The notes under the pieces were generated by a model. That model saw only the letters and a program-made list of their open reading frames with translations. It did no database searches and was not told the origin of the DNA. A DNA stretch of 64,000 nt from Nautilus pompilius (Eukaryota > Mollusca > Cephalopoda > Nautilida > Nautilidae). Below, piece after piece: positions 56,190 through 59,020 of this stretch; within the stretch, counting starts at the first letter, position 1; each line of letters starts with the position of its first letter. Position numbers and translations under genes: made by a program. The stretch lies in assembly GCA_018389105.1 (NCBI GenBank), contig JACATO010000991.1:808001-872000 (forward strand). Direction: 5' to 3'.

Positions 56190-56239
56190 GGCGGCGCGCT
56201 GATATACGTCCACATCACGCGGAGGCCACACGTCTCCAT
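2798..56239 (-). CDS. Giant NELL-like/tyrosinase-like/VWC mosaic secreted protein (27 exons placed, 3' end outside window)
   Basis: A single minus-strand gene with 27 exons recognised from GT-AG borders, matching phases and domain continuity. Order: signal peptide; TSPN/LamG-like; coiled coil; VWC; EGF; Kunitz; VWC-like; tyrosinase-like 1; GYDxx repeats; Cys-rich NPC module; EGF; Kunitz; GYDxx repeats; VWC-like; tyrosinase-like 2; GYDxx repeats; NPC module; seven VWC domains. About 2310 codons are visible. Most junctions are phase 1, as is usual for shuffled extracellular modules. One exon (length 1 mod 3) must lie between 50653 and 45406. The front half matches the NELL plan (TSPN, coiled coil, VWC, EGF). 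VWC strings are known to bind BMP-type ligands, and Kunitz folds inhibit proteases. A secreted scaffold is inferred. Two adjacent genes spliced in my model is the main alternative, but the phase chain and the repeated cassette argue against it. Confidence 0.88.
4004..4180 (-). CDS. Giant gene exon Y: VWC domain
   Basis: KCVKNGIEYEAGETKVSPSD, CRLCRCRNGLLSC, LPRGQCCSQCTG. Phase 1 at both ends, with a clear T-rich acceptor. Confidence 0.93.
4549..4650. repeat. Tandem duplication of about 57 bp
   Basis: The phrase cctaagtgccctaatgatat, followed by ttgaggttactaagtc, occurs twice (about 4550 and 4607), separated by an A/G-rich run. A local duplication in an intron. Confidence 0.85.
5035..5223 (-). 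CDS. Giant gene exon X: VWC domain
   Basis: GCEYDGKKYHHEEHFTPDFN, CMNCSCTNSIVKC, then NGECCPSACPS. The middle part is Arg-rich (AIRCIRRDELNC). Phase 1 at both ends. Confidence 0.94.
6361..6534 (-). CDS. Giant gene exon W: VWC domain
   Basis: Single-exon VWC: DCNHNEVTYKSGQSFKADVC, TQCKCNQGTVTC, CPNLVC, EKCCSVCDSG. Phase 1 at both ends. Confidence 0.94.
6705..6945. mobile_element. MITE-like element rich in GGCCAATA motifs
   Basis: Imperfect inverted ends of about 35 bp (ccccaacaaacatgcctgta on the left against ccccaattaatgtgccacca in reverse on the right), with repeated internal TGGGCCAATRCTGG words. No transposase. In the intron between exons V and W. Confidence 0.5.
7905..7998 (-). CDS. Giant gene exon V: VWC domain (second half)
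   Basis: NGHMKCKEIHCPSISC, LHPQTPPGECCPVCGG. Together with the end of exon U it forms a VWC of standard length. Confidence 0.92.
8800..9545 (-). mobile_element. Broken hAT transposon with BED finger and hAT C-terminal remnants
   Basis: From 9542, FVIQKASIEAKCKLCNQEIS, followed by a TT...L..KH region, is a BED zinc finger of hAT transposases. Around 8900-8850, MIEEYLEFPHLCRHKD resembles the hATC dimerisation end. The space between them is far too short for a full catalytic domain, and the frame is broken at least twice. An internally deleted copy in the intron between exons U and V. Confidence 0.6.
9620..11122. other. Intron sequence without recognised content (U-V, left of exon U)
   Basis: AT-rich, no conserved frames or repeats that I can name. 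Confidence 0.5.
11123..11370 (-). CDS. Giant gene exon U: complete VWC and first half of the next
   Basis: Full VWC: GCKYQNKIHLSGSSFVSS, CERCRCDAGNVRC, NDCCSTC. It is followed by LDCGSHQNGSHWEEGPC and RNCSCT, the start of another VWC finished in exon V. Donor ACA|gtgagt, phase 0. Confidence 0.93.
11371..12852. other. Intron T-U
   Basis: AT-rich; a 65-codon plus-strand frame near 11529 has no support. Nothing else seen. Confidence 0.5.
12853..12946 (-). CDS. Giant gene exon T: VWC domain (second half)
   Basis: DGLVTCLPVSCQQLKC, QYPVKQPGDCCPSCEG: the typical VWC end (C-x(4)-C-x(4)-C, then CCPxC). First of the C-terminal VWC run. Confidence 0.92.
13356..13435 (-). CDS. Giant gene exon S: VWC domain (first half)
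   Basis: CIDAEGIDRLEGSRWNRSDC, QECTCQ: the VWC opening, with CxxCxC at its end. Phase 0 donor, continued by exon T. Confidence 0.88.
13990..14588. mobile_element. MITE with GCATAC[CT]TGCCAACT inverted ends
   Basis: Left end gcatacttgccaactttcta and right end (reverse) gcatacctgccaactctcct, about 600 bp apart, with AGTG flanking both sides as a possible 4-bp target duplication. Both ends carry a G-rich gggggag stretch. No coding capacity. Confidence 0.65.
15775..17095 (+). mobile_element. Tc1-like transposon, decayed copy 1
   Basis: About 1.3 kb. Plus-strand remnants MHTGVNVRVWGCFVGYSP and DLIKIDGI, then about 16610 DDDPKHNAKLKTQYF, match the VWGCFS and QDNDPKHT blocks of Tc1 transposases; several frame breaks. 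The whole segment aligns in reverse with 28205-29580. It lies in the intron between exons R and S. Confidence 0.7.
17301..17393 (-). CDS. Giant gene exon R: second half of NPC module, copy 2
   Basis: MSGAVCRTRVCGKCEPEWYD, GISGKILDCKG: the AxCR-x(2)-CxxC-x(3)-WY pattern of exon K again. In copy 2 the module is split by an intron that copy 1 lacks. Confidence 0.85.
17686..17780 (-). CDS. Giant gene exon Q: first half of NPC module, copy 2
   Basis: LCLATYHYSQCPLGKSPIRC, then LEDLCQGRHCPG. The CP-x(7)-CL-x(3)-C-x(3)-CPG spacing parallels exon K. Starts with one base of a split Arg codon and ends in phase 1. Confidence 0.85.
17781..19185. other. Intron P-Q
   Basis: AT-rich with poly-T and poly-A runs. 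No element or conserved frame seen. Confidence 0.5.
19186..20994 (-). CDS. Giant gene exon P: VWC-like module, tyrosinase-like domain 2, GYDxx repeats and post-repeat domain
   Basis: One 1809-nt exon. Residues 1-30: repeat end (GFNCFGYNRDS). About 35-105: Cys-rich VWC-like region (GEKFSAGCQECVC, KCTCNK). About 110-350: tyrosinase fold starting RRKEIRDLGREELERYQ. CuA: LYSQHMPQIVGSIMFLPWNR; the second and third ligand His are Val and Asn. CuB: MSHLFQAWVGGHM and YDPLFYSHMAF; ligand positions are Ser, Gln and Met. Only about one of six copper ligands survives, so this is a pseudoenzyme. About 375-505: more than 20 GYDxx-type repeats. About 510-602: post-repeat domain (HHCNGYFMGP, RICPAVSHLPE). 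In copy 1 the same parts are spread over exons G-J. Confidence 0.94.
20995..22380. other. Intron O-P
   Basis: AT-rich. Short frames only; no repeat family recognised. Confidence 0.5.
22381..22546 (-). CDS. Giant gene exon O: GYDxx repeats between Kunitz 2 and tyrosinase 2
   Basis: Regular repeats GYDQNGYDAEGYDRQGYDRR and GYDREGFNLTGYN, then EYDGIIDYNEQGYDEEGYNR. The matching place in copy 1 (between Kunitz 1 and the VWC-like exon G) has no repeats, so the two cassettes differ here. Confidence 0.92.
22696..22778 (-). CDS. Giant gene exon N: degenerate repeat linker
   Basis: 83 nt encoding YGFNMADLNKHGNRRTEKMS and SDQFDWQ. It joins the repeats of exons M and O in frame and looks like a decayed stretch of GYDxx motif. 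Acceptor in attgtag, donor CAAG|gtaggt. Confidence 0.82.
23361..23568 (-). CDS. Giant gene exon M: Kunitz 2 and first GYDxx motifs
   Basis: With exon L it completes CTLPLLTGSC (C-x8-C), then RWHYDSSLAQC, GCSGNANNFQSAGMC and RRC: a full six-Cys Kunitz domain. P1 would be Asn or a neighbour (SCNRT), not the basic residue of trypsin inhibitors. The exon ends LTYGYNAEGYDR, leading into repeats. The acceptor at aatttaaag was chosen because it keeps the frame and the Kunitz spacing. Confidence 0.9.
25150..26800 (+). mobile_element. Decayed hAT-type transposase fossil (ZBED/DUF4371-like)
   Basis: Discontinuous plus-strand matches to a familiar transposase type: TAAELTPAYHVVMGHSSYLS, SNSEVIHKICYGRTKAES (about 25490-25650), YTADSAAVKYGKQKY and ANYTCHVLHSIAKYVGKLS (about 25840-25970). 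Stops and shifts are frequent. In the intron between exons L and M. Confidence 0.6.
27045..27752. mobile_element. pogo/Tigger-like MITE
   Basis: Left end cagggaatcctctcttaacc and right end (reverse) cagaaaatcctctcttaacc: inverted repeats of about 26 bp, CAG termini, TA at the right flank. The 700-bp interior has no reading frame. Confidence 0.55.
28007..28165 (-). CDS. Giant gene exon L: second EGF-like domain and start of Kunitz 2
   Basis: DYCHPNPCQHGGTC and CNCPPNYDGNFC give a six-Cys EGF; VCTLPLLTG is the start of a Kunitz domain whose rest is in exon M. The order EGF then Kunitz repeats that of exons E/F. Confidence 0.93.
28205..29580 (-). mobile_element. Tc1-like transposon, decayed copy 2 (inverted relative to copy 1)
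   Basis: Shares long stretches with copy 1 in reverse, e.g. tgagaatcccatcaattttt and aaggtgtagtccagttgttg. Its end near 28205 (cactggtgttcagaattatg) corresponds to the right end of copy 1 near 17080. No intact reading frame. In the intron between exons K and L. Confidence 0.7.
30527..30766 (-). CDS. Giant gene exon K: Cys-rich NPC module, copy 1
   Basis: After a Ser-rich linker: CSCEEVAACPTNPCLTVSC, then PGYPNAECRVDFCNQCKAAW and YVNGEKVDC. The pattern NPC-x(4)-CPGYP-x-AxCR-x(3)-CxxC-x(3)-WY is a small Cys module that I associate with invertebrate matrix proteins; I do not know an established function for it. Phase 1 at both ends. Confidence 0.88.
31225..31464 (-). CDS. Giant gene exon J: last GYDxx repeats and post-repeat domain, copy 1
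   Basis: Begins LTIDGYDQYGFDVNGYDKDH, then CNYYSKGPF and a helical-looking segment containing LLSQPKDFLKMVARTCPPLE and FWITQPRD. The same layout (HHCN...GP, then ...RICPAV) follows the repeats of copy 2 in exon P, marking this as part of the duplicated cassette. The post-repeat domain itself is not one I recognise. Confidence 0.9.
31465..32581. other. Intron I-J
   Basis: AT-rich; a slightly GC-richer patch around 31900-32000 is probably an old repeat, but I cannot name it. Confidence 0.4.
32582..32752 (-). CDS. Giant gene exon I: GYDxx pentapeptide repeats
   Basis: About 56 codons, nearly all in a five-residue period, G-[YFL]-[DN]-x-x, e.g. GYDQRGYDRFGFDREG, then a less regular end (HGFDEKCLNRKG). 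Both borders are phase 1, so the exon can be gained or lost without a frame change. Confidence 0.92.
32981..33876 (-). CDS. Giant gene exon H: tyrosinase-like domain 1 (probable pseudoenzyme)
   Basis: Begins CIAVAVRKEIRDMSWEEI and covers a whole type-3 copper (tyrosinase/hemocyanin) fold. CuA region: LYIEHSMHSSNGPFYLPWHR; the first and third ligand His are present, but the His expected nine residues before the WH is Ser. CuB region: FSAYIHNFIGGDM and YDPLFYAIHSYVD; the first CuB His is Ser, the second and third are present. Four of six ligands thus remain, so normal oxidase activity is unlikely. The exon ends in the first GYDxx repeats (GYNQFGYGEDGFDRRG). Confidence 0.93.
34467..38670 (+). 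mobile_element. Broken Ty1/copia-family LTR element in intron G-H
   Basis: A fossil, about 4.2 kb, flanked by the 5-bp target duplication ACTAC. Repeats at the ends begin TGTTAGAATATGACC and end CCCTACAACA; the 3' LTR is 38504-38670, and at the 5' end the match is recognisable only over 34467-34502. Directly after it, GGTTATGGGCCCAG is complementary to the anticodon arm of initiator tRNA-Met, the priming mode known for copia. Parts in copia order: gag with CCHC zinc knuckle, protease/integrase region, reverse transcriptase and RNase H (up to about 38420). It is broken, by an estimated six to ten interruptions. It sits opposite to the host gene and is moderately old. Confidence 0.9.
38905..39125 (-). 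CDS. Giant gene exon G: VWC-like module before tyrosinase 1
   Basis: Cys-rich: DCKSHHRHLNGRVNVEV, then CEEVKCTEERQTCNIPGK and GCQHCICQKNKQLDCK. The CxxCxC...C core resembles the first half of a VWC. The last VWC Cys is supplied by the first codons of the next exon (KCIAVAVRKEIRD). Confidence 0.85.
39582..39724 (-). CDS. Giant gene exon F: second half of Kunitz 1 and linker
   Basis: Encodes GCGGNVNNFESLDEC, the canonical Kunitz GCxGNxNxF motif, then ITMYGACCLHQFSTLLDD and a polar linker. The final Kunitz Cys spacing is longer than usual. Phase 0 donor CAG|gtgagg. Confidence 0.9.
40072..40293 (-). CDS. Giant gene exon E: EGF-like domain and first half of Kunitz 1
   Basis: Starts DPCRSQPCHHGGTC, an EGF with six Cys ending in CICPKPFEGQFC, and continues into CIWPPDPGFCSQVVPRYYFD, the opening of a Kunitz (BPTI) domain. 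The split-codon base G joins the next exon. No calcium-binding EGF consensus precedes it. Confidence 0.92.
40430..42790 (+). mobile_element. Tc1-like transposon split by a nested element
   Basis: The left part (about 40430-40925) ends in a region matching the transposase block around VPFTDES. The right part (from about 42191) continues with VGRKKWGNVGQCNQWQF and then RHAIASGRHSLG, GFIFQHDNDPKHADN. The two parts fit one Tc1 transposase in order, with several frame breaks. The break point holds the 1.27-kb element listed separately. Confidence 0.65.
40926..42190 (-). mobile_element. 1.27-kb inverted-repeat DNA element with a conserved protein of unclear superfamily
   Basis: Long inverted ends: left atctgagacttgtttccgac and, about 50 bp in, ggtttttgcctatcacgtca; the right end gives the reverse complement with few changes. 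Flanks CTTAT/CTTAG suggest a short target duplication. On the minus strand from 42181 the product reads SVFAYHVKFLFYGILEWL, FPPLHIKPGLMKQYAKAL, VFDGPQIRKLMRDQRF, VHFLNSHLDKFPENLGDVSD and ERGERFHQDVQAMEERYQG, across two or three frames. I know similar proteins only as repeat-associated unknowns in invertebrate genomes and cannot name the superfamily. Confidence 0.7.
43640..43880 (+). repeat. tRNA-type SINE
   Basis: Starts like a decayed tRNA head (gtttagtggccttgagttat, with ggtcccattccc in the B-box place), then a body containing ctctcaggtttcctcccaca and tctggaaatgaa. The body end matches the SINE at 61973, showing a shared core. Confidence 0.5.
44117..44165 (-). CDS. Giant gene exon D: short VWC piece
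   Basis: A 49-nt microexon encoding KGKPVCIVRMDVPSCI plus one base. It supplies the middle of VWC 1. The usual CCxxC end of a VWC is absent: the chain runs straight into the EGF domain of exon E, so VWC 1 is a shortened version. Confidence 0.85.
44310..44441 (-). CDS. Giant gene exon C: end of coiled coil and start of VWC 1
   Basis: 44 codons in phase 0. NSNLADRVSYLETCECKPSC closes the coiled coil and is followed by CSYEGEIYSDSESWQPDAC and TICQCE, a VWC N-terminal half. The LE-C-C-x(3)-C pattern is close to that of NELL1/2 at the same point. Confidence 0.9.
44668..45024 (-). mobile_element. Internally deleted mariner-type element (357 bp)
   Basis: Ends cagggtgccccacaaaaatc and (reverse) cagggtgctccatcagg, flanked by TA on both sides. 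The minus strand carries AWNNIPLEVIQRATGSWLDR and CAAAHGKHFE, the C-terminus of a mariner-type transposase. The catalytic part is missing. Confidence 0.75.
45288..45406 (-). CDS. Giant gene exon B: coiled-coil segment
   Basis: Acceptor in tgccattag, donor CACAG|gtacc. It encodes DIWLQADDSGG followed by TDDRVLTLERQVAQLTVMVD, a heptad-like stretch with regular Leu/Val spacing. NELL proteins trimerise through a coiled coil at this position. It starts with two bases of a split codon and ends in phase 0, matching the next exon. Confidence 0.85.
45407..46268. other. Left part of the intron between exons 2 and B
   Basis: No element recognised. The exon missing from the model (last part of the TSPN domain) must lie somewhere in 45407-50652, but I could not place it. 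Confidence 0.4.
46277..46546. mobile_element. hAT MITE with perfect 8-bp target duplication
   Basis: 270 bp with inverted ends CAGTGCCGGATTTA / TAAATCCAGCACTG and the identical octamer AGTTCACG on both sides (46269-46276 and 46547-46554). CAGTG ends and 8-bp duplications are typical of hAT. No coding capacity. Confidence 0.85.
47700..48015. other. GC-rich block with strong hairpins (unidentified)
   Basis: Stands out from AT-rich intron. Perfect stems: GGTGCCTC with GAGGCACC (47859-47893) and CGGGG with CCCCG (47965-47983), plus ggcccttcggccc at about 47992. On the minus strand, GGGGTTCGAAAGCCCC recalls a tRNA T-arm/B-box but does not fold as a proper one. It could be a SINE, a retroposed structured RNA or a coding remnant. 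Confidence 0.35.
48164..49430 (-). mobile_element. Mariner transposon, broken copy A
   Basis: About 1.27 kb with inverted ends containing gttttgtcggttttc. Transposase on the minus strand: SLEDKEGSGRPSSCDDGRLK, LAEADPRKAMWEIAGELDVG, IGQVKRLDKWMPH, then further blocks in other frames (SAQWL, catalytic CDEKW region). At least three frame breaks. Near full length for a mariner. In the intron between exons 2 and B. Confidence 0.85.
50272..50326. repeat. (TAA)n microsatellite
   Basis: About 18 uninterrupted TAA units, in the intron between exons 2 and B, about 330 bp from exon 2. Confidence 0.95.
50653..51140 (-). CDS. Giant gene exon 2: thrombospondin-N / laminin-G-like domain
   Basis: 163 codons starting VDIIEELAAGMERI, after a polypyrimidine-AG acceptor, and ending before gtaagt in phase 0. 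Features of the NELL/thrombospondin N-terminal domain are visible: an opening amphipathic stretch, hydrophobic beta-strand alternation, ELRVDCRRPRKLP (compare the VDC motif of TSPN) and a terminal VYFGQDGNGGKGL, which aligns with the LWLGQ...G region of NELL proteins. The last strand and the Cys-rich tail are expected in the next exon, which I did not find. The exon is much richer in GC than the introns around it. Confidence 0.82.
51885..52692. repeat. 40-bp minisatellite, about 20 copies
   Basis: Unit cagtagttataattcaaagc plus cctataattgttttgttaaa, head to tail, with point variants (ccgtaattg, ggtaaaa, gattcaaag); the first few copies are more diverged. In intron 1, about 750 bp upstream of exon 2. 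No coding pattern: 40 is not a multiple of three. Confidence 0.95.
52940..52985. promoter_or_regulatory. Inverted pair of CCAAT boxes
   Basis: catgATTGGCTattgcgagAGCCAATgata: a near-perfect palindrome of NF-Y-type sites about 10 bp apart, in moderately GC-rich sequence. Small plus-strand frames start downstream (53097 MQMVDTSRFLGG..., 53262 MELLGFARFQGF...), none recognised. Could be an internal promoter in intron 1. Confidence 0.3.
54171..55244 (+). mobile_element. Mariner transposon, broken copy B
   Basis: About 1.07 kb; starts ggtcgttacaaaggttttgt and ends with the matching inverted repeat. Plus-strand blocks SLEDKEGSGRPSSCDDGRLK, IAGELDVSTATVSWHLDAIG, FLDQIITCDDKWVLYDNRKR, HPKKVMVTVWWTATGVI and PGETITAGRY follow mariner order. 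Shorter than copy A, with internal loss and several frame changes. In intron 1 of the giant gene, inverted relative to copy A. Confidence 0.88.
55845..55890. repeat. Tandem 23-bp duplication
   Basis: gaactgtatcccctcacaga occurs twice in direct succession, about 200 bp inside intron 1 from the exon 1 donor. Confidence 0.9.
55937..56000. repeat. (TTA)n microsatellite next to exon 1
   Basis: About 21 TTA units, starting 86 bp downstream of the exon 1 donor on the gene's strand. Confidence 0.95.
56086..56239 (-). CDS. Giant gene exon 1: signal peptide
   Basis: Read from the ATG at 56239, the product begins METCGLRVMW and has a hydrophobic core of PP, seven Leu and three Met, then a polar stretch. 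This is a classic secretory signal. An in-frame upstream ATG at 56293 would add 18 residues (MKGGGSGLRR...) ahead of the core and is less likely. The donor is AGAAA|gtaag; the leftover A joins GT of exon 2 to make a Ser codon. The Leu run is coded by a CTG trinucleotide tract. The link to exon 2 rests on phase, position and the need for a signal peptide before a secreted domain. Confidence 0.72.
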
Positions 56240-56293
56240 TCCGCGTCGTGGGAACAGACTAACCCTCCTAAGGCCGCTCCCGCCTCCTTTCAT

Positions 56294-56648
56294 AAATTCG
56301 GCCTCTTCTTACGGGACCCAGGGGGGGGGGTGGGTGTGGAGGAGAATGAACGGGACAGAAGAGTTCCAGCGCCGGAGTTCGCTCACTTTCTTAACTTTTT
56401 TTTTTGTTGTTTTTTTCCTTTTTCTTTTTATTTTGTTTTTACTACTCTTTTTTCCACCGCTGGTAAAACCTGTTTCAGGACGCACGAGACGGGCACGTGG
56501 GACCGCCAAGATCCCGCAGCAGCCGGTGATGTGTGTAAGGTGGCCGTAGGAACTAACTGAACAGCAGCAACTTTGAACAAGTACTTCGCTCCCATTCCGA
56601 AGAGCGACCCGCGGTCGGGTTACACACTGGAGGCTATGAAACGCAACA

Positions 56649-56700
<52 letters not shown>

Positions 56701-57450
56701 GTTATCTCGGGATGCAAATGTACACCGCTGAAATCTTCGGAATAATAAGGAATCGTTTTTTTCTTTTCCTTTTGCGGTGTGTTTAACTTTATTATGGACA
56801 CTATAGAGTCCCCCCCCCCGTGTGGTGTGATGTGGCTGGACCGGCTCCATCCCTCCCTCGGCCGCCGTAGCCGAGGCTTATCCACTCCTCCGACAGTTTA
56901 TTTATTCTCTTAGTTTCTTATCTTTTCCAGACCGCCCTTTTCGGAAATGGGACGCACATCACAAGGAAGAAGCAAAACCCTTCCTTCTCCTTTCTTCCAT
57001 CCTGTTCTTTGCACCTCCCTTTCTGCTTCGTCGCCCCCTTTTCTTTAGCTTACGACTGGGCGATGCGGTATTCTTCGTGTTTCGGATGGGGGCTCCGCCG
57101 CACCCCCATCGCGGCCATTTTGTTTCTATGACGTCATGCCATTCATCGTCGGGTTCTCGCGATTCCGCGCGCAGAATCTCCCCGTGGCTCGGTGATGGAG
57201 AGGGGGAGAACCTCCTTCCCAACGAATTCAAATTATTCGATACATTTGCTTCTGATCCAAGCATCCTCCCCTTTCTCGGCATGTGCATGTACGAAACAAG
57301 ACTACAGTAACCAGACGAAGCATCCTAGGTATAATAGGCAGATGCAGCCAGGACGGAGACCCTCAGCGGCCGTTCAATGGCGTCATTTAAAGGGTTGGGG
57401 AGGGAGGGGCCGGCCGTCTTGGAATTCTGGGATTTAACAATTCTAATAAT
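56294..57450. promoter_or_regulatory. GC-rich 5' flank of the giant gene
   Basis: Lies directly upstream of exon 1. Elevated GC and CpG, with a YY1-like GCGGCCATTTTG at about 57111 beside a full CRE (57129-57136). A (TTA)n run (56650-56703) and a T-rich run interrupt it. No TATA box at a fixed distance was recognised. Likely a broad promoter; it might also fire to the right. Confidence 0.4.
56650..56703. repeat. (TTA)n microsatellite
   Basis: About 17 uninterrupted units in the presumed promoter region of the giant gene. Confidence 0.95.
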
Positions 57451-57664
57451 GCTTCAGACCGTCTCCTCTATGGAGCGGATCACTGGCTCCGGCTTGTTTG
57501 CTTTTTGGTGCTGGAGAAAATCCTAATCGCCAAGGGACGCAACTCTTGTCACACAAGAAGTCCGCTCGCGCAATAACAATTAGGTAGATGAGCGATACAT
57601 TGGTGGAATTCCTTTATTCGTGTTGACGGTAATCCCACCCCCTCCTGCTTTAGCTCGGTAACAG

Positions 57665-57672
57665 TGACGTCA
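57665..57672. promoter_or_regulatory. Isolated full CRE (TGACGTCA)
   Basis: Exact octamer outside the array, in intergenic sequence between the array and the giant gene's promoter. Confidence 0.5.
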
Positions 57673-58289
57673 GAAAATATCAAAAATAGAGTGACTCTAA
57701 CAAAATGTGAATTAGATGTGCTACCACTAATAATAATAAATGCAGGTTTTTAAATAAGGTCTTATTATAATAAACTAATTAAGTATTTTTTTTTTTAAAG
57801 ACCAGAAGAAACCAATTTTCATGAGTTGCCGGGTTCTCCGTAACGATGGCGATTTAGAAAAATAACAGATTCTAAGATGGCGCCCATACTCTAGACGCGG
57901 CTTGCAAGTTTTGAAACAAAATGACTAAATTAGAAAATTCTGTAACAGCGGACACTTTAAGTCGTCTCTGTTCAATACAACGATTCTTCGTTTCGATTTC
58001 AATGTTTCCGAACGTAAATTGTACGGTCTTTTGGTTACCTGTATAAAGGTGGGATTAGCTCTGCGCCGAGAGTTTGCTAGGCTTCCTCACAGCCCATTAA
58101 TTTCTTTTTACTTTTCACATGAATTTCCTCTGCTCCCGGAGTGGTTTTGTAGGCTTGGTGTGTTTTTTGCTTTGCTATTCATTACCCCTATTTGTTGTTG
58201 TTGTTTTAAGACATAAATATTTGAAACCCCAAACGTTCATATTATTAAAATATTGTTCAAAATAGAAAATAGACATCTGACACTGAGGC

Positions 58290-59015
58290 CTGCTCTCTCT
58301 CTCTCTCTCTCCGTACTGACGTCATCTCTCTCTGTACTGACATCATCTCCCTCTCTCTCTGTACTGACGTCATCTCTCTCTCCGTACTGACGTCATTTCT
58401 CTCTTACTGACGTCATCTCTCTCCTCTCACTCTCTCTGTACTGACATCATCTCTCTCCTCTCTCTCTCCGTACTGACGTCATCTCTCTCCTCTCACTCTC
58501 TCTGTACTGACGTCATCTCTCTCCTCTCTCTCTCCGTACTGACGTCATCTCTCACTGTACTGACGTCATCTCTCTCTGTACTGACGTCATCTCTCTCCTC
58601 TCTCTCTGTACTGACGTCATCTTTCTCCTCTCTCTCTCTGTACTGACGTCATCTCTCTCTCTCTCCGTACTGACGTCATCTCTCTCCTCTCTCTCTTCGT
58701 ACTGACGTCATCTCTCTCATCGTACTGACGTCATCTTTCTCCTCTCTCTCTCCGTACTGTCATCTCTCATCGTACTGACGTCATCTCTCTCCTCTCTCTC
58801 TCTGTACTGACGTCATCTTTCTCCTCTCTCTCTGTAATGACGTCATCTCCCTTTTTCTCCGTACTGACGTCATCTCTCTCCTCTCTCTCTCCGTACTGAC
58901 GTCATCTCTCACTGTACTGACGTCATCTCTCTCTGTACTGACGTCATCTCTCTCCTCTCTCTCTGTACTGACGTCATCTTTCTCCTCTCTCTCTCCGTAC
59001 TGACGTCATCTCTCT
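58290..59015. repeat. CRE/CT minisatellite: 23 perfect TGACGTCA palindromes
   Basis: Units of roughly 20-40 bp of the form (CT)n-[CT]GTAC-TGACGTCA-TCT. I count 23 exact TGACGTCA octamers, two TGACATCA variants and one unit with the core lost, from 58317 to 59008. TGACGTCA is the full palindromic binding site of CREB/ATF. Spacer lengths vary while the octamer is nearly constant. Two isolated CREs lie at 57129 and 57665. Confidence 0.97.
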
Positions 59016-59020
59016 CTATA

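Noticed and set aside
56129-56560. Plus-strand frame with His/Gln runs
   Set aside because: It is the antisense shadow of the CTG tract in exon 1 and continues into poly-T sequence.
58290-59015. CRISPR-like or coding repeat
   Set aside because: Spacers are low-complexity CT, units vary in length and the context is eukaryotic; a minisatellite explains it.
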